Source: Psychromonas sp. psych-6C06
GTDB lineage: Bacteria; Pseudomonadota; Gammaproteobacteria; Enterobacterales; Psychromonadaceae
Direction: 5' to 3'
DNA: 64,000 nt
Assembly: GCF_002835465.1 (NCBI RefSeq)
Contig: NZ_PIZM01000010.1
Span: 49,669 to 113,668 of the forward strand
A program made the position numbers and the translations under genes. The notes under the pieces are model-generated. The model did no database searches, was not told where the DNA came from, and saw only the letters and a list, made by a program, of their open reading frames with translations. Below, piece by piece: positions 34,320 to 41,763 of this stretch (its first letter is position 1; every line of letters starts with the position of its first letter).

Positions 34320-35189
34320 ATGCTCGGTCAGCATTTAAAAATAGAGAAAGGTAACACAAGCGCATTTTTAGAAGCCTTTGTGAACGCCTACAACCTTGAC
34401 TTAGAAGTCGCTGAAAATAATGAAGATACCATTGAGCTGTTAGAGGCAAAATTAGAGCAAAGCTATCTCGACCATGACAAACAACAAACACTTAATGAAC
34501 AACTGTCTAATGAGTTAGCGACAGCCAAAAAAGAAAACAAACAGTTTCGTGCATTATTTGAAGTCGCAGAGGCAAATGAACAAAAACAAATAGCCACTCA
34601 ACGAGAGTTAGCGCTCAGCAAGGCCAGTGTTGCCGAGTTACAAAAAGAACTGACCAAGTTAAAAGGGGGCGATAACCCTAAACGACTGCGTGAACAAATA
34701 AAACGTATTAAAGAAAAAAGCCTGATTGAGAAAAAGCGTTTAAGCACGGCAGAAGGCGCGCTTAAAGAAGGTCGTCGCCTTGTGGAGCGTCAAAACAAAC
34801 TACTCGGTGAGAAAGATGCCTTAATAGGTAACCTGAAAAAGGAACTTGCGCATAACACCGGTTCAGGGCTTTACCACAATGATGAACACCACCTCATTAT
34901 CTGGCCGGAAAAAACACGTTATGAACGCGAAGATGGTTCTCACTTTGAAGGGCGTTCACTGCTCTATTTACACCAAAGTGGCCGTGGCGGATTAATTTCC
35001 TTTGACCCAGCAACAGGTGAAGCACACATGTGCAAAGCCCCTAAAAATGGCCTGCGCCCAAGTGAGGAATGCAAAGTATTTGCCAAAGATTGGCTATATG
35101 CCGTCAACGCTTTGCAAGATGGAATTGTGCAAGATAAAGACATGCTAGCGGTGAATTACAACGCCGACCTCAAGCCGATGAAGGGCTAA
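34320..35189 (+). CDS. Long coiled-coil phage protein
   Basis: 289 aa from ATG 34320 with GGGGAGGA 6 bases upstream. Residues about 50-185 are one continuous coiled coil rich in Glu, Lys, Gln (EQLSNELATAKKENKQFRAL). Residues about 190-289 form a separate domain (HHLIIWPEKTRYEREDGSHF, KDWLYAVNALQDGIV) not recognised. It resembles no Red/RecET protein. As an early gene under PL it could act in replication, recombination or host takeover. Confidence 0.65.
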   Translation: MLGQHLKIEKGNTSAFLEAFVNAYNLDLEVAENNEDTIELLEAKLEQSYLDHDKQQTLNEQLSNELATAKKENKQFRALFEVAEANEQKQIATQRELALSKASVAELQKELTKLKGGDNPKRLREQIKRIKEKSLIEKKRLSTAEGALKEGRRLVERQNKLLGEKDALIGNLKKELAHNTGSGLYHNDEHHLIIWPEKTRYEREDGSHFEGRSLLYLHQSGRGGLISFDPATGEAHMCKAPKNGLRPSEECKVFAKDWLYAVNALQDGIVQDKDMLAVNYNADLKPMKG

Positions 35190-35239
35190 GCACCAGGCGC
35201 GATTTACCGCAACGAAAATTAAATACAAGGAAATAAATA

Positions 35240-35986
35240 ATGAGCAATGAAAAAGAAACATTTAAACCAACTATCAGCACGCAAAGCACAAGCATTAACG
35301 ACATGTTTGGTCAAATTCTAAAGCAAAAGCTAGAAAATGGTGCAGTTGAAGAAGTCATCACTAATAAAGTTGATAGCTTCATTAATGAGTGTGTTAGCGA
35401 TGCGTTTCGTAGCTACGGTGACATTGGTAAATCAATCAAAGATGCAATCACTCAATCCATTACACCAAACCTTAAAGAATTAGGTTACTTCCCTAGTTAC
35501 CACCACTTTGTAATGAAATCGATTAAGGCCAGAGTAGAAAAATTTCAAGATGAAAAATTGCAGCACATTGTTGATAAAGAGTTAGAAGAAATTTTCAAAG
35601 AACTACCTGAACAAATAACACTTTCATGGGTGCTTGATAAAATTAAAGAAGATATAAAAGAAGATGACTCTGACTTTGATGGTGGTCAGCTAACACTGTT
35701 AATAAGAAATGATGGCGGGTCATTTACTTACGTATCAATCGGTAAAGAAGACTGCATGAATGAATACCAATGTGAATATCGCATTGGCCTACATCATGGA
35801 GAAATCTTCTCGCTCGATATTAAAGACAAAAATTATGATAATGATTTAATTGTTAATCGAATCTATGGCTTTGAAAAACAACTCTTTAAAGCTTACACCA
35901 TGAAAGCAACATTAACCTTAGACAAAGGAATGAGTGCAAGCAGCTACGACATTGAAGTTGAATCTAACGAATATGATGACTACTAG
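35240..35986 (+). CDS. Unrecognised early phage protein
   Basis: 248 aa, no known family. The first 120 residues are helical (VEEVITNKVDSFINECVSDAF), the middle has an acidic stretch (KIKEDIKEDDSDFDGG, near 135-150), and the last 95 residues are beta-rich. Acidic overall, so a DNA mimic or inhibitor is conceivable, but nothing shows it. Fifty bases follow the coiled-coil gene; ATAAGG-type ribosome site (AAGGAAATAAATA) lies before the ATG. Confidence 0.6.
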   Translation: MSNEKETFKPTISTQSTSINDMFGQILKQKLENGAVEEVITNKVDSFINECVSDAFRSYGDIGKSIKDAITQSITPNLKELGYFPSYHHFVMKSIKARVEKFQDEKLQHIVDKELEEIFKELPEQITLSWVLDKIKEDIKEDDSDFDGGQLTLLIRNDGGSFTYVSIGKEDCMNEYQCEYRIGLHHGEIFSLDIKDKNYDNDLIVNRIYGFEKQLFKAYTMKATLTLDKGMSASSYDIEVESNEYDDY

Positions 35987-35996
35987 GGAACACAGC

Positions 35997-36266
35997 ATGA
36001 AACTCAATTTTGATATTTTAACCACCCTACTTTTTGCCTGTGAAAACCAGACAGGTAAAACCATCGACGACATGAAAAACGCCGTTGATTGGAACGTTTG
36101 CACAAAACAGGTACAAGCAGTTATCGATTACATGGTGAATCAGAAGTTTTTAATAGCAATACCTCATAAGGTAAAAGGCGGAAAGAAACAACCAACGCGC
36201 TGGGTAACAACACGCCACCTACGTAATGCAACACTAAGTAGAGCCAGCAACCATTTTAATAAATAA
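35997..36266 (+). CDS. Small winged-helix-like phage protein
   Basis: 89 aa from ATG 35997 with AGGGAA 6 bases upstream. LNFDILTTLLFACENQTGKTIDDM, then TKQVQAVIDYMVNQKFLIAIP (key parts TLLFACENQTG and QAVIDYMVNQKFL) gives the layout of a winged helix, and the C-terminus is basic. Ten bases after the previous stop. Probably a small DNA-binding early protein, family unknown. Confidence 0.55.
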   Translation: MKLNFDILTTLLFACENQTGKTIDDMKNAVDWNVCTKQVQAVIDYMVNQKFLIAIPHKVKGGKKQPTRWVTTRHLRNATLSRASNHFNK

Positions 36267-36279
36267 ATTAGGAGTGAAT

Positions 36280-36714
36280 ATGATGCAAAAAAGCAAAGAG
36301 ATGGTTAGCTGTGGTACATCAAAAGTACCTGCTTGGATAGTTAGCCGAGGGATAAAAATGATCTTTGATAGAAAAGCCAGTGTTGATGAAGATGGCGGTA
36401 TCTCACTAGGCCAGATGCGCGATGATGAATGTGTCATTTCACCAAATGCGATATATCGAACAGAGCGCAATTTAACTGAGTGGCAACCTGCTGAAACAGC
36501 CCCCAAAGGTGATGTCATTATCGCTCACTTTTCAGGCCATCCTGTCCCAGTAGCAGCGACTTGGAATGATCCTGAACAGCAATGGATTTTCTCAAACGTA
36601 CAAGTCAGTTGTTACGAAGGAAAATGGAACGACACTTTTTTTGACACAGAATATGAATGTGCAGATGCGCTCAAAGCATGGATGCCATTACCAACCATAA
36701 ATGAGGATAAATAA
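36280..36714 (+). CDS. DUF551-like phage protein
   Basis: 144 aa from ATG 36280 with GGAG 6 bases upstream. Residues about 65-140 (EWQPAETAPKGDVIIAHFSG and VPVAATWND) match the DUF551 family of phage early proteins, whose role is unknown. The N-terminal 60 residues are an extra part with VSRGIKMIFDRKASVDEDGG. Its TAA shares one base with the next ATG. Confidence 0.72.
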   Translation: MMQKSKEMVSCGTSKVPAWIVSRGIKMIFDRKASVDEDGGISLGQMRDDECVISPNAIYRTERNLTEWQPAETAPKGDVIIAHFSGHPVPVAATWNDPEQQWIFSNVQVSCYEGKWNDTFFDTEYECADALKAWMPLPTINEDK

Positions 36715-36932
36715 TGAGTGAGATTATGTACAGCGAACTCGATAAAGAGCGCTTAATCAATGTAAACGAAATCACCCGTTTAATGGGTGTCGGTCGCACT
36801 TACTTTAGCAAATGCATCGTCAAAGAAACGAACTTTTTAGAGATTGCACCACCCATTCGATTATATGGCAACGGTAAACCAAAATACCGATTAGGTGATG
36901 TGCTGAAGTTCATTAAGAGCCGGCAAGATTAA
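36714..36932 (+). CDS. AlpA/excisionase-like DNA-binding protein
   Basis: 72 aa. INVNEITRLMGVGRTYFSKCIV is a MerR/AlpA-type winged HTH, and KPKYRLGDVLKFIKSRQD is the typical end. Such proteins act as excisionase (Xis) or as activators of integrase genes. It is coupled to both neighbours by shared bases (TAATG). In a pL-type operon with the integrase further along, an Xis function is likely. Arm-type GGTACAA sites near the ends are candidate targets. Confidence 0.65.
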   Translation: MSEIMYSELDKERLINVNEITRLMGVGRTYFSKCIVKETNFLEIAPPIRLYGNGKPKYRLGDVLKFIKSRQD

Positions 36933-37130
36933 TGGCAGCATTCACCGTGGTTTGGGTGCCCGATAATTCTCCAACGCTAACCACCATTGCTGACGTATTA
37001 AGCATCGGAGGGAGTTGTTGATACCAACCTGAGTAAGCTAGATGCCGAAAAGGTAGAAAGGTGTTTAAAAATAAATGGGGAGGGGTTAGAGGGTGATTAT
37101 GCGATCTACACAGATAAGGATGAAGGCTAA
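36932..37130 (+). pseudogene. Small gene apparently split by a frameshift
   Basis: ATG 36932 shares a base with the Xis-like stop and reads MAAFTVVWVPDNSPTLTTIA... for 29 codons to TGA at 37019. A second frame, displaced by one base, runs on as VVDTNLSKLDAEKVERCLKI to TAA 37128-37130 with no start codon. The two parts together would make a plausible 65-aa protein. Either a decayed gene, a sequencing slip in the GGAGGGAG run near 37010, or a programmed shift. Confidence 0.4.
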
Positions 37131-37979
37131 AAATGGATTTTTTATATTCCAGCGACACATTAAGAAAAGTCTCGTATCAAGATTATTATCGCCTTGCACT
37201 GGTAAAATCCGATGCCTGACGGGATTGGCATCGGCTTATGCTGATGAATAAAATTATTAACAGGAATCAACCATGTAAAATCTGGCAAGTAACCCGATTA
37301 AGGATATTATTATGAGTTTATGTTTTTAGTTATGGGTTTCGCAGCCAAAAAACTTCCAATTAATTAATGGCATCATAGCCCACATACAACTATCTAAACG
37401 TCCGGTAGTTATTCCTTATGCATATTAGCCAATTTAGCTCTATACAGTCGTCATATACAAAAATCAACACTCAACCTATTAACTACATGCGGTGGAATAG
37501 ACATGCCATTAATCAACGAAAAGAAGCCAGTGGCAGACGTTTTGGGGAAATAAAGTAGCCAAATCGATGCAGAAAAGGAAGGTTACCGGCTCCCTTTTTG
37601 AACCTTACCACCCTTTATGTTGCTTCTCGTTGTTTTAAGATGGCTATTACTGTTATATTATGTATATATACTATTCATTGATAACAACAATTTTCAAATG
37701 TTACGTTATATTTATAATGCTCGAAATGCCTGCTGGATATAAATAAAAATCATCACAGTAAGCTTATATTTTTCCGCTTAATAGAGCGATATAAATAAAA
37801 TATTCTGTTCAAATTGAGTAGAACACAGCGATATCCATAAGGAACTAATACAGTTGGCGATAGTTCGTTTCACAGTTTTAGCCAACTATTTTTCCGCTTA
37901 ATGCGGCGTTAGAAATAACTACTTAACATAAATAGTGGCTCTAATTACTGTTAAGTGTTTACCACAAAGAAGATAAAAC
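37131..37979. other. Gene-poor AT-rich region before the AAA ATPase operon
   Basis: About 850 bases without a supported gene, only frames under 30 codons. It holds a perfect hairpin CCGATGCC/GGCATCGG (37209-37216, 37227-37234) that could end the early operon, and a 16-base direct repeat tatttttccgcttaat at 37767-37782 and 37887-37902, exactly 120 bases apart, with further similarity around. It probably marks the boundary of acquired cargo and carries its promoter. Confidence 0.6.
37767..37902. repeat. 16-base direct repeats 120 bases apart
   Basis: tatttttccgcttaat occurs at 37767-37782 and 37887-37902; the following bases are also related (g-gcg-ta-aaataa). The second copy ends about 78 bases before the AAA ATPase start. 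Could be regulator sites or scars of cargo insertion. Confidence 0.5.
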
Positions 37980-39392
37980 ATGAATTTTGATTTTGAAATC
38001 CGTAATTTAGGTAAAGTTAAGCACGCAAAGTTGAAAATAGCGCCTTTTACTGTAATTGCCGGGGCAAACTCTTCAGGAAAAAGCTTTATCAGCAGAGCGT
38101 TATACAGTTTTTTTAATACCATCAATAAAGACCATGTTACTTTAAGTGCCATGAATAGTATGCTCAATATCCAAACGTTACTTCGCTCTGCTTACAATTC
38201 TACGAGTGTTCCTAGTAATACTGTAAATGATCTTTTTAACGAGTTAATGACTCATATTGCGACTTTAGAGAACGTGATCAGTAAAGAGTTTGGTGAATGT
38301 ACATTCTTAGAACAGCACGCTAGAACTCTAATACTCGATGAGTACATTTTAAATACAGAATACGTTATGGGACTTTTGTTAGATGAAATAGCAAATAAAA
38401 AAAAGTACAACAACTTCCATGAACGATTATCTGCGGCAAATAACCAACTTAAAAAACTAAAAACTAATATCAAAAACCCATCTACTACATTATCTGAGAA
38501 AGTAGAACAGGGATTCAATGACGCGCTAAAAGAAAATTTTCAAATACCAAATTTAAGCGATTTAAAATCTTTTGATGCATCTGCAGAGGAACCAATTTCA
38601 TTTAATCTAGGCCCTTTGGGTGAGATTTCAATCGTTAAAGAATCAATCAACTTCAAACTAAATGCAGAAAGTATAAGTGAATTCCAGTCGTTGTATAATG
38701 TCGTGTTTATTGAATCTCCAATCTATTGGAAACTTAGAAAGCCTTTAATAAATGCACAAAAAAGCCCTTTAAATATATTTAGGCGCTTAAATAAAAGAGT
38801 TGAGGGACTTTCAGGTGTACCCCAATATTTTTATGATTTGATTGAGCTAGTAGATGGAAACATTAAATCGACTGCTGCAAATGAGCAACTAGATAATTTA
38901 GAAAAAAACATTAATCAAACTTTAGGCGGGAATATTGAATTATCTGACAGTGGTGATATCTCCTTTAAAGATTCATCGACGTCAAAAAATATCAGCATAA
39001 ATCTTACTGCCACAGGCGTCACCAATTTAGGGATAATAGGGTTACTTTTGAAACGAAATGTTATTGCAAAAGGCAGTTTTGTTTTTGTAGATGAACCTGA
39101 AGTAAATTTACACCCCGCATGGCAAAAAGTAATGATAGAGACGCTATATAAACTGAGTAAAAGTGGAATAAACGTTGTGATAGCAAGCCATAGTATAGAT
39201 ATGATGAAGTATGTCGAAAATATTATGGATGAGTTAAGTGAAGAGGAAATAGAACAACAATTTGCAATTAACAGGCTTTCTCAAAGTGGCATATCTACTT
39301 CTTCTGAGATATCTCAAAGAAAATCGATTGCAGAAATAAAAAATGACCTAGGTGCTTCATTTATTGATATGACTTTAGAGAGTGGTTGGTAA
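37980..39392 (+). CDS. AAA (OLD/ABC-like) ATPase, candidate defence protein
   Basis: 470 aa. Walker A GANSSGKS at 28-35, a long helical insert (about 50-330), signature-like TATGVTNLG near 345, Walker B FVFVDEPEVNLHP (Asp 371, Glu 372) and H-loop ASHS (His 404). This is the ABC-type ATPase found in OLD, PARIS-AriA and Septu PtuA proteins. No TOPRIM or nuclease domain follows, so the effector should be the next gene, which starts one base after the stop. Sits next to the integrase, a usual cargo slot in prophages. The defence role is inferred. Confidence 0.8.
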   Translation: MNFDFEIRNLGKVKHAKLKIAPFTVIAGANSSGKSFISRALYSFFNTINKDHVTLSAMNSMLNIQTLLRSAYNSTSVPSNTVNDLFNELMTHIATLENVISKEFGECTFLEQHARTLILDEYILNTEYVMGLLLDEIANKKKYNNFHERLSAANNQLKKLKTNIKNPSTTLSEKVEQGFNDALKENFQIPNLSDLKSFDASAEEPISFNLGPLGEISIVKESINFKLNAESISEFQSLYNVVFIESPIYWKLRKPLINAQKSPLNIFRRLNKRVEGLSGVPQYFYDLIELVDGNIKSTAANEQLDNLEKNINQTLGGNIELSDSGDISFKDSSTSKNISINLTATGVTNLGIIGLLLKRNVIAKGSFVFVDEPEVNLHPAWQKVMIETLYKLSKSGINVVIASHSIDMMKYVENIMDELSEEEIEQQFAINRLSQSGISTSSEISQRKSIAEIKNDLGASFIDMTLESGW

Positions 39393-39393
39393 A

Positions 39394-39951
39394 ATGGATT
39401 GTATTAGCCGCTTTCTTGAAGTTATGGACCATGAAATGCCCCAACATTCTGCATTAACAAGTTCAAGATCAGGATACAAAGTTGATGGGGAAGGCATAAA
39501 AAAACATTGTCTGCTTTCTGGCTTGAAATCTGTAGATTATTTTGAAATTAATAGTGAACGTGGTTTTCTCTATGTTGAATTTAGCGATTTATTTGCTCAT
39601 GATGTTCAAATACAATATAAAATCCTTCAGATTTCTGATTCTAATCTGTCTCCCAAAATAAAAAAAGACCTCCGAAAACAATTCAATAAAGAGATAGCCA
39701 ATGAATTAAAACAAAAGGCTAAAGATTCTCGTGTAATACAGTTAGCACTACCTGAAAAGTTAGCCAATTTACCCGAGAAATTTAATGACAAAGCGTTATA
39801 TGTTGTCGTTGTTCCTCCTATTGAAGAAGCGAATAAGGTTGAACAAGCTAGGTTTATTGATGACCTTAAAAGTAAGCTCACTTGTTCCGTACCAGATACT
39901 ATCGCTAAATCTGTTATAGTTGTTCCCTTAAACCATTTTTTAGCCTCATAA
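39394..39951 (+). CDS. Partner protein of the AAA ATPase, unknown
   Basis: 185 aa from ATG 39394, separated from the ATPase stop by one base. MDCISRFLEVMDHEMPQHSALTSSRSGYK, then a beta-rich middle, a basic helix (SPKIKKDLRKQFNKEIANELK) and a C-terminal strand LYVVVVPPIEEANK (short pieces quoted). No nuclease motif such as HNH or PD-ExK is convincing, and DUF4435 (AriB) is not recognised. It could be an antitoxin, effector or adaptor of the ATPase. Confidence 0.7.
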   Translation: MDCISRFLEVMDHEMPQHSALTSSRSGYKVDGEGIKKHCLLSGLKSVDYFEINSERGFLYVEFSDLFAHDVQIQYKILQISDSNLSPKIKKDLRKQFNKEIANELKQKAKDSRVIQLALPEKLANLPEKFNDKALYVVVVPPIEEANKVEQARFIDDLKSKLTCSVPDTIAKSVIVVPLNHFLAS

Positions 39952-40008
39952 TATCAATTAAAACATTCTAACAACTTTTAATGTGGGTAATGGAAATTAC
40001 ATCTCGCA

Positions 40009-40404
40009 TTATTCATATTTATAACCATTATGCTTTAACCAACCATGAGCATGTTTGTTGCGCGGATCCTTGTGGGTCCAATGGACAACACCACCTTTTT
40101 TGTTGTATTCATATTCACCATAAAACTCAACCATGTCACCTTTTTGCAAATGAGGAATTCTTGGTGCCAAATCGATATTATGGGCTATTAACAGAGTTTG
40201 TTTGTTGCGTAGCTTAAGAATAAAACGTTGATGCTTTGAGCCTTTCGTATCATCGGGCAACACCTTAATTACTTTTCCGATCCCTTGTACTTGGAGATCA
40301 CTTTGCTGTGATTGAAAGGCTTGCTCAATAACAGCATCATCTGCCCATAATGGAAATGAGATAAAACTAAAGAGTAAAACCAAACAAGAGAATAATTTTT
40401 TCAT
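40009..40404 (-). CDS. DUF3465 secreted protein
   Basis: 131 aa. Signal peptide of about 21 residues ending SFPLWA. The mature part, with GSKHQRFILKLRNKQTLLIAHNI and GGVVHWTHKDPRNKHAHGWLKH (key parts HQRFILKL, VVHWTHKDP, GWLKHNG), is the DUF3465 family, found in marine gammaproteobacteria. His-rich end might bind metal or nucleic acid. Function unknown. It lies convergent to the ATPase pair and 56 bases before the integrase stop, so it is prophage cargo. Confidence 0.82.
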   Translation of the reverse strand: MKKLFSCLVLLFSFISFPLWADDAVIEQAFQSQQSDLQVQGIGKVIKVLPDDTKGSKHQRFILKLRNKQTLLIAHNIDLAPRIPHLQKGDMVEFYGEYEYNKKGGVVHWTHKDPRNKHAHGWLKHNGYKYE

Positions 40405-40460
40405 GTGATTCCTTATACAATGATGCGTTTTTGAAATTCCCTATATAAAGGAAGAACTTT

Positions 40461-41630
40461 TTATCTAAGTTGTTTTTCTAACAACTCCCAATATAGGTTA
40501 TAACCCGCTAATTGTTCATCTAACCAATCGTGTTTATTATAAATAGCCATTATTCCACCGAGTTCATGCCCTAACATTTTCTCAGTGACATGAGGCATCA
40601 CACCATTTTCACTTAAACGAGTTACAATTGTTCGCCTGAAGTCATGAGGAACAAAATGGTCTAATTTCATTCTATCGTTTAGCCGTTGAACGAAGCGGTT
40701 TTGTGCATGACTCGTTAATGGTTTTTTAGCAGATTGACCAGGTATTAAAAACTCACGCTCATGGCCATAAGCTAAATCTAGTGATTTAATTAATTCAACT
40801 ACCTTATCAGAGAGTGCTCGCCTTATTGCTTTTTTAGTTTTAGAACGATCAGCTGGTAGTATCCAAAGCGATCGCCCCAAGTCAAATTCACTCAAATGGG
40901 CTTCTCGAATTTCACTATTTCGCGCACCGGTTAAAATTAATAGTTGAGTACAAACGCGACAGCTTAACGCCGCCCTACTCATCTCAATCTCACGCCATAA
41001 TTTGGCTACTTCAAACCATTCTAATGTTCGTTCTCGTTTACGTTGATGATTTCCAACTGCCAAGGTTGGGATATCAAGTAAATGGGACTGCTTAATTCGA
41101 CCTCGTGACTTAGCCCAACGAACAAAGGTTTTAAAGCGACTTAAAATATTACCCGCATTTTCAGGTGAGGAATCTTTATTAATACGGTCAAAAAAAGCAA
41201 TCCATTGGGTATAACTATAACGTTCAACATTGATAGAGGCATTGGGGACCACATACTTATTAAAAGTAGAATGGTAAAGCGCTTGGGACTTTTTACTTAA
41301 CTCCTTATCCACGCGCAAGGTTAAGAACTCTTGCGCAATATTACCTAGCAGTTCATGTTCAGCCCCACCTTTGAGTATATGACGCGGATCATCACCATCA
41401 AACACAGCTCTCCTGAGTTTAATAACTTGCTCTCGCGCCTCAGCTAGTTTAACCTCAGGATAACGTCCTATTTTCATACGTTGTGGCTTTCCAAACCACT
41501 GGAAACGAAAGTAAAAAACGATAACAGCGTTTTTAGATACTCGAATAGTTAAACCATCACGGTCAAAAACCTCTGGTTTACCTGTGTATGGAGCCTTAAT
41601 ACTTCTTAATTTTGAGTCTGTTAATGCCAT
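40461..41630 (-). CDS. Tyrosine integrase (DUF4102 type)
   Basis: 389 aa. Residues 1-90 are the DUF4102 arm-binding domain (LTDSKLRSIKAPYTGKPEVF). Residues about 95-180 bind core DNA. Catalytic residues are Arg 237 (TGARNSE), Lys 264 or 266, His 329 and Arg 332 (HDFRR), His 355 (GHELGG) and Tyr 364 (AIYNKHDW). It integrates the phage at the 17-base core in sbcB. It lies beside the right attachment site and is divergent from sbcB. Most relatives use tRNA or tmRNA genes; the coding-gene target is unusual. Confidence 0.93.
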   Translation of the reverse strand: MALTDSKLRSIKAPYTGKPEVFDRDGLTIRVSKNAVIVFYFRFQWFGKPQRMKIGRYPEVKLAEAREQVIKLRRAVFDGDDPRHILKGGAEHELLGNIAQEFLTLRVDKELSKKSQALYHSTFNKYVVPNASINVERYSYTQWIAFFDRINKDSSPENAGNILSRFKTFVRWAKSRGRIKQSHLLDIPTLAVGNHQRKRERTLEWFEVAKLWREIEMSRAALSCRVCTQLLILTGARNSEIREAHLSEFDLGRSLWILPADRSKTKKAIRRALSDKVVELIKSLDLAYGHEREFLIPGQSAKKPLTSHAQNRFVQRLNDRMKLDHFVPHDFRRTIVTRLSENGVMPHVTEKMLGHELGGIMAIYNKHDWLDEQLAGYNLYWELLEKQLR

Positions 41631-41640
41631 AAGTCACCAA

Positions 41641-41681
41641 GGTACAAAGCAAGTTTAAAATAGGTACAAGCTAAGGTACAA
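41641..41681. promoter_or_regulatory. Putative integrase arm-type sites, right end
   Basis: GGTACAA at 41641-41647, 41663-41669 and 41675-41681; the last two are 12 bases apart as at the left end. They lie between the integrase start and the core, and upstream of the new sbcB start, so bound Int or Xis could also affect both genes. Confidence 0.55.
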
Positions 41682-41763
41682 AAAAGATAAGTAACAAACA
41701 ATAACAAGAAAGAACAAAAAGAAACAGAAAAGCAACGCAAGCATAGAGGATATAAAGCATAAA

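Noticed and set aside
36913..37158. 81-codon minus-strand open frame
   Set aside because: It is antisense to the Xis-like gene end and the split gene, lacks a ribosome site and has an unlikely composition.
37905..39975. GTTAGA before and TCTAAC after the ATPase pair, suggesting an integron cassette
   Set aside because: Neither site fits the full attC consensus (RYYYAAC, GTTRRRY) and no folded attC of 55-140 bases follows the genes.
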